Notes: generated by a model not told the origin, from the letters alone. Numbered from the stretch's first letter, positions 37,096-47,716 are shown. The stretch is DNA of 64,000 nt from Trichomonas vaginalis G3 (GCF_026262505.1 NC_067207.1:16522082-16586081), one strand, 5' to 3'. A program made the numbers and translations.

Positions 37096-37959
37096 TCATC
37101 TCAATAATGAGTCCATCCTTTCCGTCTTTGGTAGCACAACATCTTTCATTGAAGAAGGTTCGACAAGTCTTATGTTAAACTTACTGACAAAGTTTGTTAT
37201 ACTATAATGCTTCGGCGGCGAATACATGTAGTTTGAAAGACATAATATAGATTCTTCAGCAAATTCACTTATACTGGATTTTATAACAATGTTCTCACGA
37301 GACCAAATACCACCAATTGACAATCTTGTAAGCAATCCTGCTGAACCTTCTACTGTAAACGTCGATGGTAACATTCCACGAAGGTCATCTATTGACATCT
37401 TTGAGTCACTGAATTTAAATATTTTCTTAAAGCAATCGTCATTATCTAACCATGCAATAGCTTTGAAGTTTTCATTCGAATATACATCTGCTTCATTAAA
37501 TGTAAAACCTGACTTCTTTGCAGAGATGACTTTAAAATCTATTGAGTTTGTTTCAAAATTATATGCTATGGTAACTTCTGAAGGTAATGGATGCCCTTCC
37601 GCAGTCAGTTGTTCTCTCACTACCGTTTGAAGCTTTGTATTAAAAACTTTCATGTCATCTCCTGTATCTAAGTTCACATACACAGCAACAGGGAAACTAT
37701 CTTGCTTCTTTGTTTCATCATTATATCTCAAAACATTAAAGTTCTTCAATAATATTGTTCTTCCTGCTGGAATACTTCGAACCTGTCTGATTTCAATAGC
37801 TTTCTCACCTCCTACATACTCTACCCAGTGTCTTGGATATTCATAAGTATACTGACTTTCTTGAATTTTGGTTGGTTTCATCATAACATGTTCATAGTAT
37901 ATCTTTATACTCTTGTCAGTTAGACTCGGTGCTATGTTCTGAATATTTCTGACTTGCAT
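37096..37959 (-). CDS. Candidate minor capsid (penton-like) protein
   Basis: A 288-residue beta-rich protein. The start at 37959 (M-Q-V-R-N-I-Q-N) is preferred over an upstream Met because it leaves room for the divergent ATPase gene at 37976. Near residues 35-60 the motif Y-P-R-H-W-V-E-Y then G-E-K-A-I-E-I-R parallels F-P-T-D-W-I-V-N then E-E-K-Y-I-G-I of the gene at 51665-52522. In Polintons the minor capsid gene usually lies near the packaging ATPase, as here. The role is inferred from fold pattern and position. Confidence 0.6.
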   Translation of the reverse strand: MQVRNIQNIAPSLTDKSIKIYYEHVMMKPTKIQESQYTYEYPRHWVEYVGGEKAIEIRQVRSIPAGRTILLKNFNVLRYNDETKKQDSFPVAVYVNLDTGDDMKVFNTKLQTVVREQLTAEGHPLPSEVTIAYNFETNSIDFKVISAKKSGFTFNEADVYSNENFKAIAWLDNDDCFKKIFKFSDSKMSIDDLRGMLPSTFTVEGSAGLLTRLSIGGIWSRENIVIKSSISEFAEESILCLSNYMYSPPKHYSITNFVSKFNIRLVEPSSMKDVVLPKTERMDSLLR

Positions 37960-37975
37960 TTTTAATGGAGATAAA

Positions 37976-38860
37976 ATGAAGCATTTAATACATGACGTAG
38001 ATGAAGACATGAATGAAAGCAGTGAAAAGCTCAACAGTTCTCTCATTCTTCCTTTCAGTAAGGACTATGAGTTCTGTTCAAATGGTGTTTATTTCTATTG
38101 TGGAAAGATGGGTTCAGGTAAGACATTTAACCTCATTCGTCATATACTCATAACAGAGCGTTTAGGAAACGACACTTACTATGACCAAATCATTATATCA
38201 GCAACTTCAGACTCTATGGACTCAACAGCGAAAACATTTATGTCAAAAGTTCAAGCCTCTGTCGTTAAAGTTCCAGACAGTGAACTCATTGAATTTCTTC
38301 AACGTTACATTCGACGTAAGAGGAAATATTATGCCATCGTTGAATTTATACAGTCAGGAATGCAAAAGACTTCTGAGGAGATGGAAAGAATTATTGACAA
38401 ACACCACTTACGTCAATACTCAGGAGTTTACGATATGAAACGACTTACAAACTACATTCTGTCAAAACTTTCAAAATACCCCTTCAAAAAATATCCTTCA
38501 AACACTCTGTCGTTTGTGACGACTTCGCCGGAAAAGGTTTAGTGTCAAAACCAGACTCACCATTAGCTAACATCATTACTAAAGTCAGACATTACCACTT
38601 AACTGTAGCAATACTTATGCAAACATGGAGGTTTTTAGCTTTAAACATAAAACGTCTCATAACTGACTTCGTTATCTTTCAAGGTTTCTCACGTTGATAT
38701 TGAACTCATTTGGAAACAGTCAGGTATAACATTACCTTTTGAAGAAATTTGGGAAGCATATAAGTCTCTCATCTCTCCTCGTTCATACCTTGAGATTCAT
38801 ATCATGACTAATACCATTAAAGTCAAAAATATTCCATGGGAACGACCAACATTGTTTTAA
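37976..38860 (+). pseudogene. FtsK/HerA-type packaging ATPase, broken by two frameshifts
   Basis: The first 188 codons carry Walker A G-K-M-G-S-G-K-T near residue 43. The frame then shifts near 38490; the next frame (to about 38696) encodes a hydrophobic strand ending D-D-F, the Walker B of A32-like packaging ATPases. A second shift near 38685-38695 leads to a last frame that ends with W-E-R-P-T-L-F and a stop at 38860. An intact protein would be about 295 residues, the normal size for Polinton ATPases that package DNA into particles. Two lesions mean this copy is not functional. Confidence 0.85.
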
Positions 38861-39258
38861 AGTTTAACCTTCAATTGACTGATGGTAAACAAATTCCATG
38901 CATCTCTGTCGCCATTTCTGTTAATATTTTTGCTGTCATTCATATCATCCACTTCCCCATCCGTTAGCTTTTGAGGATATGCGTTAGAATAGCTGTTCTT
39001 AAATGAAGGCTTTTCACCTTTGAGAGCATAAACTCTATAACTTTCTGCATACTTTATGTTTGAACCTCCTGAGCCATCATTGACATAAATTTTTATAGGC
39101 TTCCACCCTTTGTTCATGTTCCTGCTTCTTCCCTTAGCTCTTTTGTTCAGTAGTTCTACATCTTTATACACAGCACCTGTCTCAGTGAATTCAACAATAT
39201 TTTCATTCGTTAGCTTTACATTCAAACCCTTGTCGAGTATATTGTTCATTTCATACAT
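38857..39258 (-). CDS. Hypothetical Maverick B protein
   Basis: About 133 residues from the Met at 39258 (or 39249). This start is chosen because the AT-rich TATAAAAGG block lies directly upstream and is shared with the divergent gene at 39284; the longer frame to 39375 would run through that gene. The C-terminal half is Asn/Asp/Ser-rich (D-D-M-N-D-S-K-N-I-N-R-N-G). It overlaps the ATPase stop by 4 bases. No family recognised. Confidence 0.5.
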   Translation of the reverse strand: MYEMNNILDKGLNVKLTNENIVEFTETGAVYKDVELLNKRAKGRSRNMNKGWKPIKIYVNDGSGGSNIKYAESYRVYALKGEKPSFKNSYSNAYPQKLTDGEVDDMNDSKNINRNGDRDAWNLFTISQLKVKL

Positions 39259-39283
39259 ATAAAAGGTTTTTATTCTATATGAA

Positions 39284-39897
39284 ATGAGAAGCAAATCCAT
39301 CTTAGCTGGTGCCGTTAATGTTCCAATTGAACCAACATCAAATGTTGACTCACGAACGACAAACAATATTGTCATAAAGAACTATAGTTCAGAGTGTTTG
39401 AAAGAAAAAGAACCAGAACTTAAGTCGGTGAATTTAAACACAGCTTCAAACGCTAACGCTACATCAGATGTTAAGTTAGAGTATCCACCACTGGACCAAA
39501 TTCTTTCAAGAGAAGCCAACGACAACCCTTACACAAATGTTCAAACAAATCCTTCAGATAACGTAGACCATTACCTTCTTCAGTTATACCAAACAATTTT
39601 ACTCAAAGACGATAAGAAGCTTTTGACAAATCTTATAAGCAAGAACCAAATAATTCTAACAAAGGAGGACCTTGAAAATGTTATCTCACGAATAACAGGG
39701 AAAAATGTGTCATTGACTATCTCGACCCTGAAATCGAATGCTGTGGTCAAACTCCACTATTCATGAAAATAGGTAACATCCGCATCATTGAAACACCAGG
39801 AACTACAGGAGTTGAGTTTAAGTATAAATATTCGAATGAATATACAAAACTTTCAACAGAATATAAACTTTGTTTGAAATATGTTTTAGTAAATTAA
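39284..39897 (+). pseudogene. Hypothetical Maverick B protein, frameshifted
   Basis: The first frame (39284-39766) encodes an Asn/Ser-rich N-terminus and a helical part (L-L-T-N-L-I-S-K-N-Q-I-I near 120). A shift in the A-run near 39703 moves the frame; the second frame has a compact strand-rich end with two adjacent Cys (E-I-E-C-C-G-Q-T) and F-K-Y-K-Y-S-N-E-Y, stopping at 39897. The 3' side carries a palindromic stretch (GGCGCTTTGCGCC at 39919). Function unknown. Confidence 0.5.
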
Positions 39898-39947
39898 AGC
39901 AGTCAGGACCTTCGGTCTTGGCGCTTTGCGCCGTCAGTCAAAAAATT

Positions 39948-40190
39948 TCAAGTTAGCAATTTGTAATATCTATCCAAAACTTCTTCAACAGTATCGAACT
40001 CATCTTCATAATGCAAACCTAATCTTATTGACTTGGTGCAGTTTTCACTAACACAATATTTTTCTGTTCTCTTGACTGACATAACTAACTCATTTGTTTC
40101 ATCAAACAGCAACAACCAAAGTTCATGACCTAATACATAACATTCATACTTTATATTTTTAGCTCTGAGTTCTCTTGTAAGCTGTTGCAT
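39948..40190 (-). CDS. Hypothetical 80-aa protein
   Basis: A small mixed alpha/beta protein (Y-E-C-Y-V-L-G-H-E-L-W-L-L-L-F near residue 17, acidic C-terminus). It starts inside the 3' end of the next upstream gene on the same strand in another frame. The ATG follows an AAATATTAA stretch. Function unknown. Confidence 0.45.
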   Translation of the reverse strand: MQQLTRELRAKNIKYECYVLGHELWLLLFDETNELVMSVKRTEKYCVSENCTKSIRLGLHYEDEFDTVEEVLDRYYKLLT

Positions 40191-40912
40191 TTAATATTTT
40201 CTAAAAAGTCAACTTCAACAGTCATTCGCACTGGTGCCTTCAGTTCTACAGGCTCTCCTTGAAAGTCAACAAGTCTGAATTGCATGTCTTTCAAATTATG
40301 AGGACTAATGCGAACCCATTTACCTAAATGAGTTGCTATGACAGGAACGTTTGGAATGAACATTGAATTGACTGCATAACAGAAGACTTATATTCTACTG
40401 AACCTTTACTATTAACTCCTGAAATACCTGTGACATTAGCTATTTTTGACTCAATGTACAAACAATTGCCATAACATACGTATGGAACAGATTTCATCTC
40501 AATCGTTTTGTCAACACTTTTCAAAGGAAATGTCATATGGTATGCTCCCAGAAGCAATTGAACTCTATGACTCATTCGTGTTATCTTAAACTCTTTCGCT
40601 GCTGAACTTCAATGTTCCCTCAGAAGAGAGTTCGACATCTATGTTGTCAATAGTTTCTTCATTTATGAGAGTATCTATGACTCCAGCAATTTTATCTATT
40701 CTATACCCAGCTCTGTTAGGAAATGTTATAACACTTCTTTTGTCATCTATTTCAATCTCTATGAAATCTGTTTCATCTGTTATGACAAAAGTTGCGATAG
40801 TATTGAAGTCAACAACTCTGAAAGCAAGCGCTTCATTCTGAAGACCTAAGTTTGTTTGTAGCTTTACTGTCCCGTATTCGTTTGGGTCTGTACTTTGCAA
40901 ATAGAACAACAT
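40151..40912 (-). pseudogene. Broken homologue of Maverick A gene 607-1317
   Basis: Three successive frames (40912-40586, 40575-40336 and 40363-40151) make one strand-rich protein of about 250 residues. The break near 40590 can be traced because the overlapping frame is open across it and lines up with the unbroken Maverick A protein (F-P-L-K-I-K-F region there). The second break is near 40365. Shared landmarks are V-Q-L-L-L-G-A-Y and F-R-L-V-D. It is located just before the fibre gene, divergently transcribed, as in element A. Probably a virion structural protein. Confidence 0.6.
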
Positions 40913-40929
40913 TTTATTCTCATTAAAAT

Positions 40930-43362
40930 ATGACTATTGCTGCATATGCGTATGAAACAAATGAAGCAAGAAGAGCACATGAACTAGTAAACGAAAACTC
41001 AACTTTAACCATTGAAGGCAATGATTTAGTCATTGACGATGGAAAAACTAAAAAAGTCATTGATTTCGATACTTTTAACACTTATGACCCATTCATTACA
41101 AAGTAAAGTTCCTATCATAAATGATGGAACGGTGCAATATATAAATTCTACAGTAGATGCCTCATTAGTGAAAGTATTAAATGTTCTCATTGAATTGTTA
41201 AAGAGCTTTCGATTTGACGACAACATTAAATGCCTAAAGAATTTAGTCATGAATGAGAAACAAATTCTCGGCGTTGCTGGTAGCAGTAATGATGTACACC
41301 TTATGACATTAGAATATTATAACGAACATAAAGATGAACTGAAAGGAGAGAAGGGTGACACCGGACCTCAAGGACCACAAGGAATACAAGGAATACAAGG
41401 ACCTCAAGGCGAAAACGGTTTGGATGGTGAAGATGGAAAGGATGGAAAAACTGCTAAATCATGGATATGGAACCTTATAAATACTGGTTTAACAGCTGCT
41501 TCATATGGAGTTCTTCAATACCAAATCGGAAAGATATGGGCAGTACTTGGTGAAGAAGTTTTAGATGACGTTAAAAATGCTTTGAACTTCATTTCAAATG
41601 GTTCGGATACTATTAAAACTTTATCTGGTTGGATGCAAGAAACAAGGAGTCAAATAGATACTGTAAGACGTATAGCAAACAATGCACGTACGGGATTGGA
41701 TACTTTACGAGAAGCACAAAATACACTAAAGGAAGCAAATGATATTCTTGGCTCAGTATCAGACATGCATGAAGATTGGCTTAAAGGTATTGACAAATCT
41801 TTAAAAAATCACAGTCAGTCTATTGCTGACTACAAGAAAAGTATAGATTTTTTACATAGTGCTATGGACGTACATGATGGAAGCATAAGGAACTTACTTA
41901 ATGCTAACAATAACTTACCAGGAACTATTAAAGCATTTATAAAGTCCTTTGTAAAACCTGGTGCTCTAACATTTAGGTCTTTGAGAGCAAGAGCATTGAA
42001 GTCAAGAGATGCAGAAACTCCAACAGAACCTACAGAAGGAACTGAAACAACAGAAACTCCAGAAGAACCACCAAAACCAACAGCTAATGAAATATTGTTC
42101 GAATATTTTCCAAGGTACTCTGTTCTCATTGCATACATTCAAGAAATACTTAAGAAAGCAGACTTGACTTTAGGAGATGATGAAAGTTCTGTATATCTTT
42201 CGTTCCAGTTTCAAATAGCAGAACTTTTGAGACAGATATGCTTAATGTATGACAACATCTCTGATTTCACAAGATATGATGACGACCATGACCCCGAACA
42301 CGGTGAAGAAGAAGTTTTACAAACATCCATTAAGACAGGAAAGGTTTTAACTCAAAGTCTCATTATTGACACCAAAGATGGCGAAGTGGACGTTCTTCAA
42401 GAGCTGAAGAAAAATACTTCTTCGGGAGGTGGTGGTAGGCATGAACTTGAAATAAATGAGATAGAAGAGAAATTAGCCGAAAAAGCAGATAAAAACCATG
42501 TTCATTATATAAGTTCAGATGAACAGATTATAACGGATTATCATGGATATTTAACACAGGATGAAAAATGAAGACAAGATGTTAATGAAAGAAGATATAA
42601 ATTCATTCGTGCTAAAGGTTATGACATAACTGTACTGTACAGTATGACACAGGTAAAGCACCAGAAGCATTTGGTTATAACGATGAAATTTATGCTTCTA
42701 CTTTCTTGTTAACGGTGTATTAGTTGAACCAAGATTTACATTGAGAGTTAAGGCAAAAATAACTTTTGAAGATGCTATTAAAAGTAAAGCTGACAAAGAT
42801 GAACTTGACGCAACGAACAAAGTTTTGAAATCTCATAAACACAATATCTCCGATATAAATGAACTTCAAGCTACATTAAATAGTAAAGCTGACAAGAACC
42901 ATACACATAATCCTTCACTACTGTTAGAGCAGACGACATAATATTGAACTATGATTTGGTTCAAGTGCACCTTTAGAGAATCCGAGTACAAGCGTAAAAG
43001 ATACTCTTAACAATTTAGATAACAGTTGCAGGAATATCGAAGATCATGCCAGAAACTTTGAAGCATATGAACTACCAACAATGTTAGATAAGAAAGCCGA
43101 CAAAACTTATGTAGATGAAAATTATGCAAAGAAGTCGGAAGTAAATGCTGCGCTTAATGGAAAAGCCGATAAAGAGCACGTGCATGAAGAATTTCAAACA
43201 ATCAGGATTAAAGAAATTAAAGCATACATTGAAGAAGTAACAAAAACGGGAAGAGACGGTACACCTTTAGTTGAACAAAATATTTATCCTCATACTTTTC
43301 CTAATGGTTTAATAACAAACAATATAAATATTGTAGATGGCAAAGGATTTATAAATGTTTAA
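40930..43362 (+). pseudogene. Fibre shaft with collagen-like repeat, several lesions
   Basis: The gene starts at 40930 (M-T-I-A-A-Y-A-Y-E-T), loses frame near 41103 and continues in the frame ending at 42571. That part holds a collagen-like G-x-y segment (about 41341-41440: G-D-T-G-P-Q-G-P-Q-G type), a hydrophobic stretch, a long coiled coil (41570-41900) and a Thr/Pro/Glu linker. A TGA at 42569 interrupts it, and the same frame stays open beyond. Further pieces (42741-42941 and 43081-43362) encode K-A-D-K-x-H-x-H and A-D-K-T-Y-V-D-E units typical of trimeric fibres. At least four lesions separate the parts. Intact, it would be a trimeric attachment fibre. Confidence 0.75.
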
Positions 43363-43377
43363 CATGAACTTCAAACA

Positions 43378-43821
43378 ATGAAGACTCAGATTCTTGAAAC
43401 CATATATCCTATAGGCTCTATTTATACGTCAATGAACTCAACAAATCCGGCAAGTGTTTTAGGTTTTGGTACGTGGCAGCAGATTGTAGATAAATTCTTA
43501 TACTGTGCTAACTCTTCAAATCAAACAGGTGGCTCAAAGAAAATTAAAGAAGCAAACTTACCTGCGCACACTCATACAGGAACGACAAACTTTTCTGGCG
43601 ACCATAGCCACTCATTAAGAGACCACCCATTATACAATTCAGACTATAAAGCTGGCAATGACGTTTTATCTCCATCTTATAACAATTCAGCAAAAAAGAC
43701 TTTTCGACCAACTGAACCAGGAGGAAATCATGTCCATACTTTCACAACAAATCCAACAGGCTCGGGTGCAGATTATATGCCACCATTTATGACTGTATTC
43801 GCATGGTACCGCGTTCAATGA
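43378..43821 (+). CDS. Fibre tip with tail-collar/Gp10-C-like domain
   Basis: A 147-residue tip domain: Y-P-I-G-S-I-Y-T-S-M-N-S-T-N-P, then G-F-G-T-W-Q-Q-I-V-D-K-F-L-Y and E-A-N-L-P-A-H-T-H, closing with D-Y-M-P-P-F-M-T-V-F-A-W-Y-R-V-Q. It is close to the Maverick A tip at 2536-2970. It is the 3' part of the fibre gene, since the shaft frame upstream stops only 13 bases before. Phage relatives use this domain at the receptor-binding end. The His pairs could hold metal in a trimer. Confidence 0.82.
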   Translation: MKTQILETIYPIGSIYTSMNSTNPASVLGFGTWQQIVDKFLYCANSSNQTGGSKKIKEANLPAHTHTGTTNFSGDHSHSLRDHPLYNSDYKAGNDVLSPSYNNSAKKTFRPTEPGGNHVHTFTTNPTGSGADYMPPFMTVFAWYRVQ

Positions 43822-43889
43822 ACGCGCTTGAGCCTAGACCCTTTGGGTCAAGGCTTACCGTCTTGAATAAAATCTTTAACTTTACATAA

Positions 43890-44975
43890 ATGAGCTTGAA
43901 AGAAGTATTCGAATAACATCCATGGAGGTCATTTAAGAAGTTCAATGAAGCTGCAAAGAGTTGGGGATTTACTAACAGAGCTGAAGTGAAAAGGTTCTTT
44001 GACAAAAATGTTGTACATCAAACAAAAATAATCCCTTACGACTACTTTTTACCAATTTACTCCAACACTACCGACGCATACCAATTTGACACTCTCGTTC
44101 AGAGTAAGAAAGGAAGAAAGCCACCATTCCTCATCTTCATTAATGTTAACACTCGCAAAGCATATGCATATCCAATGAAAAATAAAGGAACTCGTGAAGT
44201 GTTAAGAGTTTTACAAAAGTTTGTAGCAGAACATAGCCCAAGTACTTTAACATCAGACCAAGACGGTGCATACCTCAGCAATGAAATCACAGATTTTCTC
44301 ATTAAGCATAACATAACTCACTACACTACTGAAGACCATAACCATAACATACTCGGCATCATAAACCGCTTCATAAGAACGCTCAGAGATTTAAACCAAG
44401 AGCGAGACTTTACCGAAGAAACAATGAAACATTTTCTCGAAGTATATAATTCCTCAACACATTCTACAACAGGACATACACCAAATTCAATGACACAACA
44501 ACAAGAAGAAAAGTATATACAAGAGAAACGAAGCCAAACACAAAATATCAGAAATTCAACACAATTTACCCTCATTCCTGGTACAAAAGTTCGTGTAGTT
44601 CTTGACGACAAACCGTTGACAAAGAAATGTTTAAGGTTAAGTAGAAACTATTATATCGTAGACTCTACGCAATGTAATGGATATCTTATAAAAGCTGCTG
44701 ACGACTCCATTGCGTTTTATCCTCGTCATAAATTAGTTGAAATTAGTAATGGCAAACTTGCTGAAACCATTGACGAAGCAAAGCGAGGAGTGGTTATTGA
44801 AATACTTGGCTATAACATAAACGATGACACTTATAAAGTAAGATATGAAGGAGGCGTTGAAGATGTTATACCATCTAAGAACTTGAGAGAGTCGAAGCCA
44901 ACACATCTGGGACCATTAGAGCGGGAGTACTGGAAAGACAAAAATATGCCAGAAAGAATAAGAAAATTCTTCTAA
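43890..44975 (+). pseudogene. Maverick B integrase with early stop and altered DDE
   Basis: The natural start is ATG 43890, after TTTACATAA; codon 9 is TAA (43914), and the frame is open from there to 44975. The first catalytic Asp is in Y-Q-F-D-T-L-V, the second in T-S-D-Q-D-G, and after exactly 35 further residues the Glu position holds Asn (I-I-N-R-F-I-R-T-L-R-D). The C-terminus (V-V-I-E-I-L-G-Y then Y-K-V-R-Y-E-G-G and I-P-S-K-N-L-R) looks like a chromo/Tudor-type SH3 barrel, which in Polinton integrases may guide target choice. Early stop plus a changed active site make this copy inactive. Confidence 0.88.
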
Positions 44976-45013
44976 ACTTTTTCATTAGATGTAAATCAGA
45001 CAAAAATAATGTT

Positions 45014-45145
45014 TAGGTGAAGAGGTGAGATTTCACCTCTTTTTTCACCTGTTTTTTCACCCTCGTGAATTTTCATGAATTTCCTTAAGATAGAAAAAAT
45101 AAAGTTAGTTTTATTTTTATTTATTTTTTTATTTTGTATAAAAGA
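45014..45145 (+). promoter_or_regulatory. Palindrome plus Maverick promoter block, copy 1
   Basis: GAGGTGAGATTTCACCTC palindrome (about 45020-45040), then TTTCATGAATTT, AATAAAGTTAGTTTTAT (45098-45114), a T-run and TTTTGTATAAAAG right before ATG 45146. The same order, almost base for base, stands in front of the gene at 46233. The palindrome probably ends the preceding transcript and the block drives the next one. Confidence 0.6.
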
Positions 45146-46092
45146 TATGATTTCAACAATCGGCACAACAACAATTCAAGCTGCGAACGGCGGGACTCTG
45201 TCCACAACTACAGCACCAAACTCGTTAGTCATGAATCCTACGTCAATGTTGGTAGAGATGAAAAGCTTTTGAAACAGAAATCCAGAAGATAAAGCAAGAA
45301 CTTTTAACAAGTAATTTAGACTGTAGTGCGAAAGATGAAACAAATGAACAGTATCTTTATGAAATGGAGGACCTCATCGACCATTTGCCTAAACTACCTG
45401 AAATTCAACACCAAAAACCAACCATTCCCGAATTTGACGAAATAGAAGTGAAACCAACTGACTCAGTAGAAATAAAGAAGTTCATACGAAAGGTAAATTA
45501 TGAATTCCTAGGATATCATTGCAACCATAAAGTTATGGACAAAGATTGCGACATGATTTATAAAAATATTTCTGACATATATAAATCCGAAGAATTTAAG
45601 ACATACGATAACTTTGTTACATTAGTTGCAAAATGTGTATGGCAGATAAGAGATAAAGACAGAAGAGGTAAGGTATGGAACGAACAAATAAGACCCGCTA
45701 TGTTTGAGATGAAGAGAGCAATTGACGCTTTAGTTGTTTTAGCTGGTAATGTTTCAATGTATAACGCAAAAACGATGCCGCAATGTTCAAAATGTAAAGC
45801 AGCAATAAGAAAATATAACTACTCAGTCAAAGAGATAGAAAGAATGCGAAACGACTATGCAGACTTAAAGAAAGAAGCAGAAAAGCCAGCAGAAGATAAA
45901 ATGGATATGTTGACATTTCTTAATAAAAACTATCCAACAGCAGAAGATTTCCTTCTGTCTGACGTCAAGAAGAAATATAAAGAGACTTTCGGCATGATTA
46001 AAACATTCAATGTACTAAAAGAAGAAATAGAAGCTACGAAATTGTTTAGGATTTCAAATATACATCGTACAATTCATGTAAAACGCTTGTGA
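45146..46092 (+). pseudogene. Hypothetical Maverick B protein, one frameshift
   Basis: The start ATG 45146 follows the promoter block (M-I-S-T-I-G-T-T-T-I). A shift within AAAAGCTTTT near 45260 moves the frame; the second frame is open from there to 46092 although its first ATG is only at 45364. The product would be about 315 residues: helical, with C-x2-C-K-C near 45790 (M-P-Q-C-S-K-C-K-A-A) and a Lys-rich coiled coil. It is paired with the following gene by duplicated promoters. No family recognised. Confidence 0.55.
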
Positions 46093-46151
46093 AAAAAGAG
46101 GTGAAATCTCACCTCTTCACCTAAATTATATTTTTGCTGAAAAATGACCAA

Positions 46152-46232
46152 ATTTCATGAATTTTCATAAAAGATAAAAATAAAGTTAGTTTTATTTTTA
46201 TTTATTTTTTTATTTTGTATGTAAAGACAGTA
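46152..46232 (+). promoter_or_regulatory. Maverick promoter block, copy 2
   Basis: TTTCATGAATTTTCATAAAA, AATAAAGTTAGTTTTAT and a T-run match the block at 45068-45145. It is preceded by the palindrome GAGGTGAAATCTCACCTC at about 46100. Two paralogous promoters 1 kb apart and a third in front of the Maverick A primase point to a conserved, element-specific control signal. Confidence 0.6.
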
Positions 46233-47060
46233 ATGTCAACATCAGAGAACACAACAACAGTTATAGTCCATGAAGCTATAAATGAAGAATACGAGTACAT
46301 ACAGTATAACAAACAGTTACGTCTCATTCGTTCAGTCAAAGACGATATGTACCAAATGCAAAGTATAATGAATGCTCTTCGTTCTACAAAGCAAGCATAT
46401 CATTGGTTTGAAAACCAACAGACAAAAGAACTTTTAGAAGAATTTCCTCATATGATTGCTTCCCTCGGTTTTCCGAGGGAAGAGATTCCATACGAAAATC
46501 GCAAGAATTTGGCTCCTGGTTTGAAAGGTTATTATGTTCATAGACTTTTAGTAAATGCTGTAGCAATGTGGACTTCACTTCGTTATGCTTGTTATATTTT
46601 CATGATGTTAGATGAACTATATAAAGCAGAACGTGGAGAGGTGGAAAAGAAACTTCAAGCAAAAGATGAAGTCATTGAATCCAAAGACAAAAGCATACAG
46701 AAAAGAATACCGCGTTCAGTACCAAAAGGAAAGGAAAAGAGTTATAAGTATATGATTTATACTGAAGAGTTGGAAAATGAAGAAGATAAAGATATGGTTA
46801 TGTTACATTTAGTCAGAAGAAACAACAAGAGCTTTTATGACTTAGCTAAAATATATAAATCTGACAGAAACTGGTTCTATCGTGAAAACTTACCGATTTC
46901 AATGACACCGAATGAGCAAATAAAGGAAATTGTCAAAAATACTCTTCCTCAAACACACTATGACATCAAAGGTTGCACAATACTTACATTCAAAGAAGAC
47001 TTAACATTACTGAAGGAAAAAATAACAGAATATTTCGATAACTTCAAAGAGGAAGAATGA
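46233..47060 (+). CDS. Hypothetical Maverick B protein, virus-like regulator candidate
   Basis: A 275-residue protein; ATG 46233 (M-S-T-S-E-N) is preferred because upstream codons belong to the promoter block. The N-terminal 130 residues are helical (hydrophobic patch V-A-M-W-T-S-L-R-Y-A-C-Y-I-F-M-M near 118), a short coiled coil follows (E-R-G-E-V-E-K-K-L-Q-A-K-D-E), and the C-terminus has L-V-R-R-N-N-K-S-F-Y-D-L and T-P-N-E-Q-I-K-E. This three-part layout recalls DNA-virus proteins that join a DNA-binding domain, coiled coil and small C-terminal domain, but I cannot assign a family. Confidence 0.55.
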   Translation: MSTSENTTTVIVHEAINEEYEYIQYNKQLRLIRSVKDDMYQMQSIMNALRSTKQAYHWFENQQTKELLEEFPHMIASLGFPREEIPYENRKNLAPGLKGYYVHRLLVNAVAMWTSLRYACYIFMMLDELYKAERGEVEKKLQAKDEVIESKDKSIQKRIPRSVPKGKEKSYKYMIYTEELENEEDKDMVMLHLVRRNNKSFYDLAKIYKSDRNWFYRENLPISMTPNEQIKEIVKNTLPQTHYDIKGCTILTFKEDLTLLKEKITEYFDNFKEEE

Positions 47061-47242
47061 AAAAAAATCTCGTCGGGTGCCACGTTAGGACCATAGTGGA
47101 GAAAACCATGATAAAAACAAAACGCTCCATGTCGATCATAATCGACGAAGGGAGAATCGTCTGATCGTCAAGTTTATTTTGTTTTTACCATTTAATTGTT
47201 GTAAAATATCCATATGAAGACTAACCAAAAATATATTTTTGC

Positions 47243-47716
47243 TTAAATAGCTTCAGGGTCTATTTCTTCAACCATTTCACTTCCTTCGTCAATGTCAATA
47301 GAAGCTTCTTCAACCTTTGGTAAGAATTTCTGTATAACATCTTTGTTCGTTATTGTCTTCAGAGATGAAGGATAATATTTCACATTTGTTTCACCCTTCT
47401 TATATTCTTTCTGTTCGGAAAGATTTAAAGCAATACTGAAGAAGTCAACGTTAGAGTTCTTTATAACAGTATAGTGTGTATCTTTGACATTGACGAAGAA
47501 ACTCTTTTGTTTCAAAACTACTGCTAACTCTTGTGAAGTATAACGTTTGCGGTCAATGACGATAGCTAATGGTCTGACATACTGACCAAACTTAGATTCT
47601 TTCACAAACTTCTTGTTAAAGATAACATTAACATTTGAAGCATTATTGAACTCATTCTTGATGGCAGTAGCGAGAGCATTGTATGAAAAGAACTTGCAAT
47701 CTTGCATGTGTTTCAT
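47243..47716 (-). CDS. Hypothetical 157-aa protein next to polymerase
   Basis: A strand-rich, Lys-rich body with an acidic C-terminal tail (E-E-A-S-I-D-I-D-E-G-S-E-M-V-E-E). An acidic tail on a small basic beta protein beside a polymerase gene is typical of single-stranded DNA-binding proteins, so that role is a reasonable guess and no more. The gene is divergent from polB with a 90-base AT-rich gap. The preceding 180 bases (47061-47242) hold no gene. Confidence 0.5.
   Translation of the reverse strand: MKHMQDCKFFSYNALATAIKNEFNNASNVNVIFNKKFVKESKFGQYVRPLAIVIDRKRYTSQELAVVLKQKSFFVNVKDTHYTVIKNSNVDFFSIALNLSEQKEYKKGETNVKYYPSSLKTITNKDVIQKFLPKVEEASIDIDEGSEMVEEIDPEAI

Noticed and set aside
45075-45145. 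Hydrophobic signal-peptide-like N-terminus of the 45075 frame
   Set aside because: These codons are the T-rich promoter block read as Leu/Phe; the likely start is ATG 45146.
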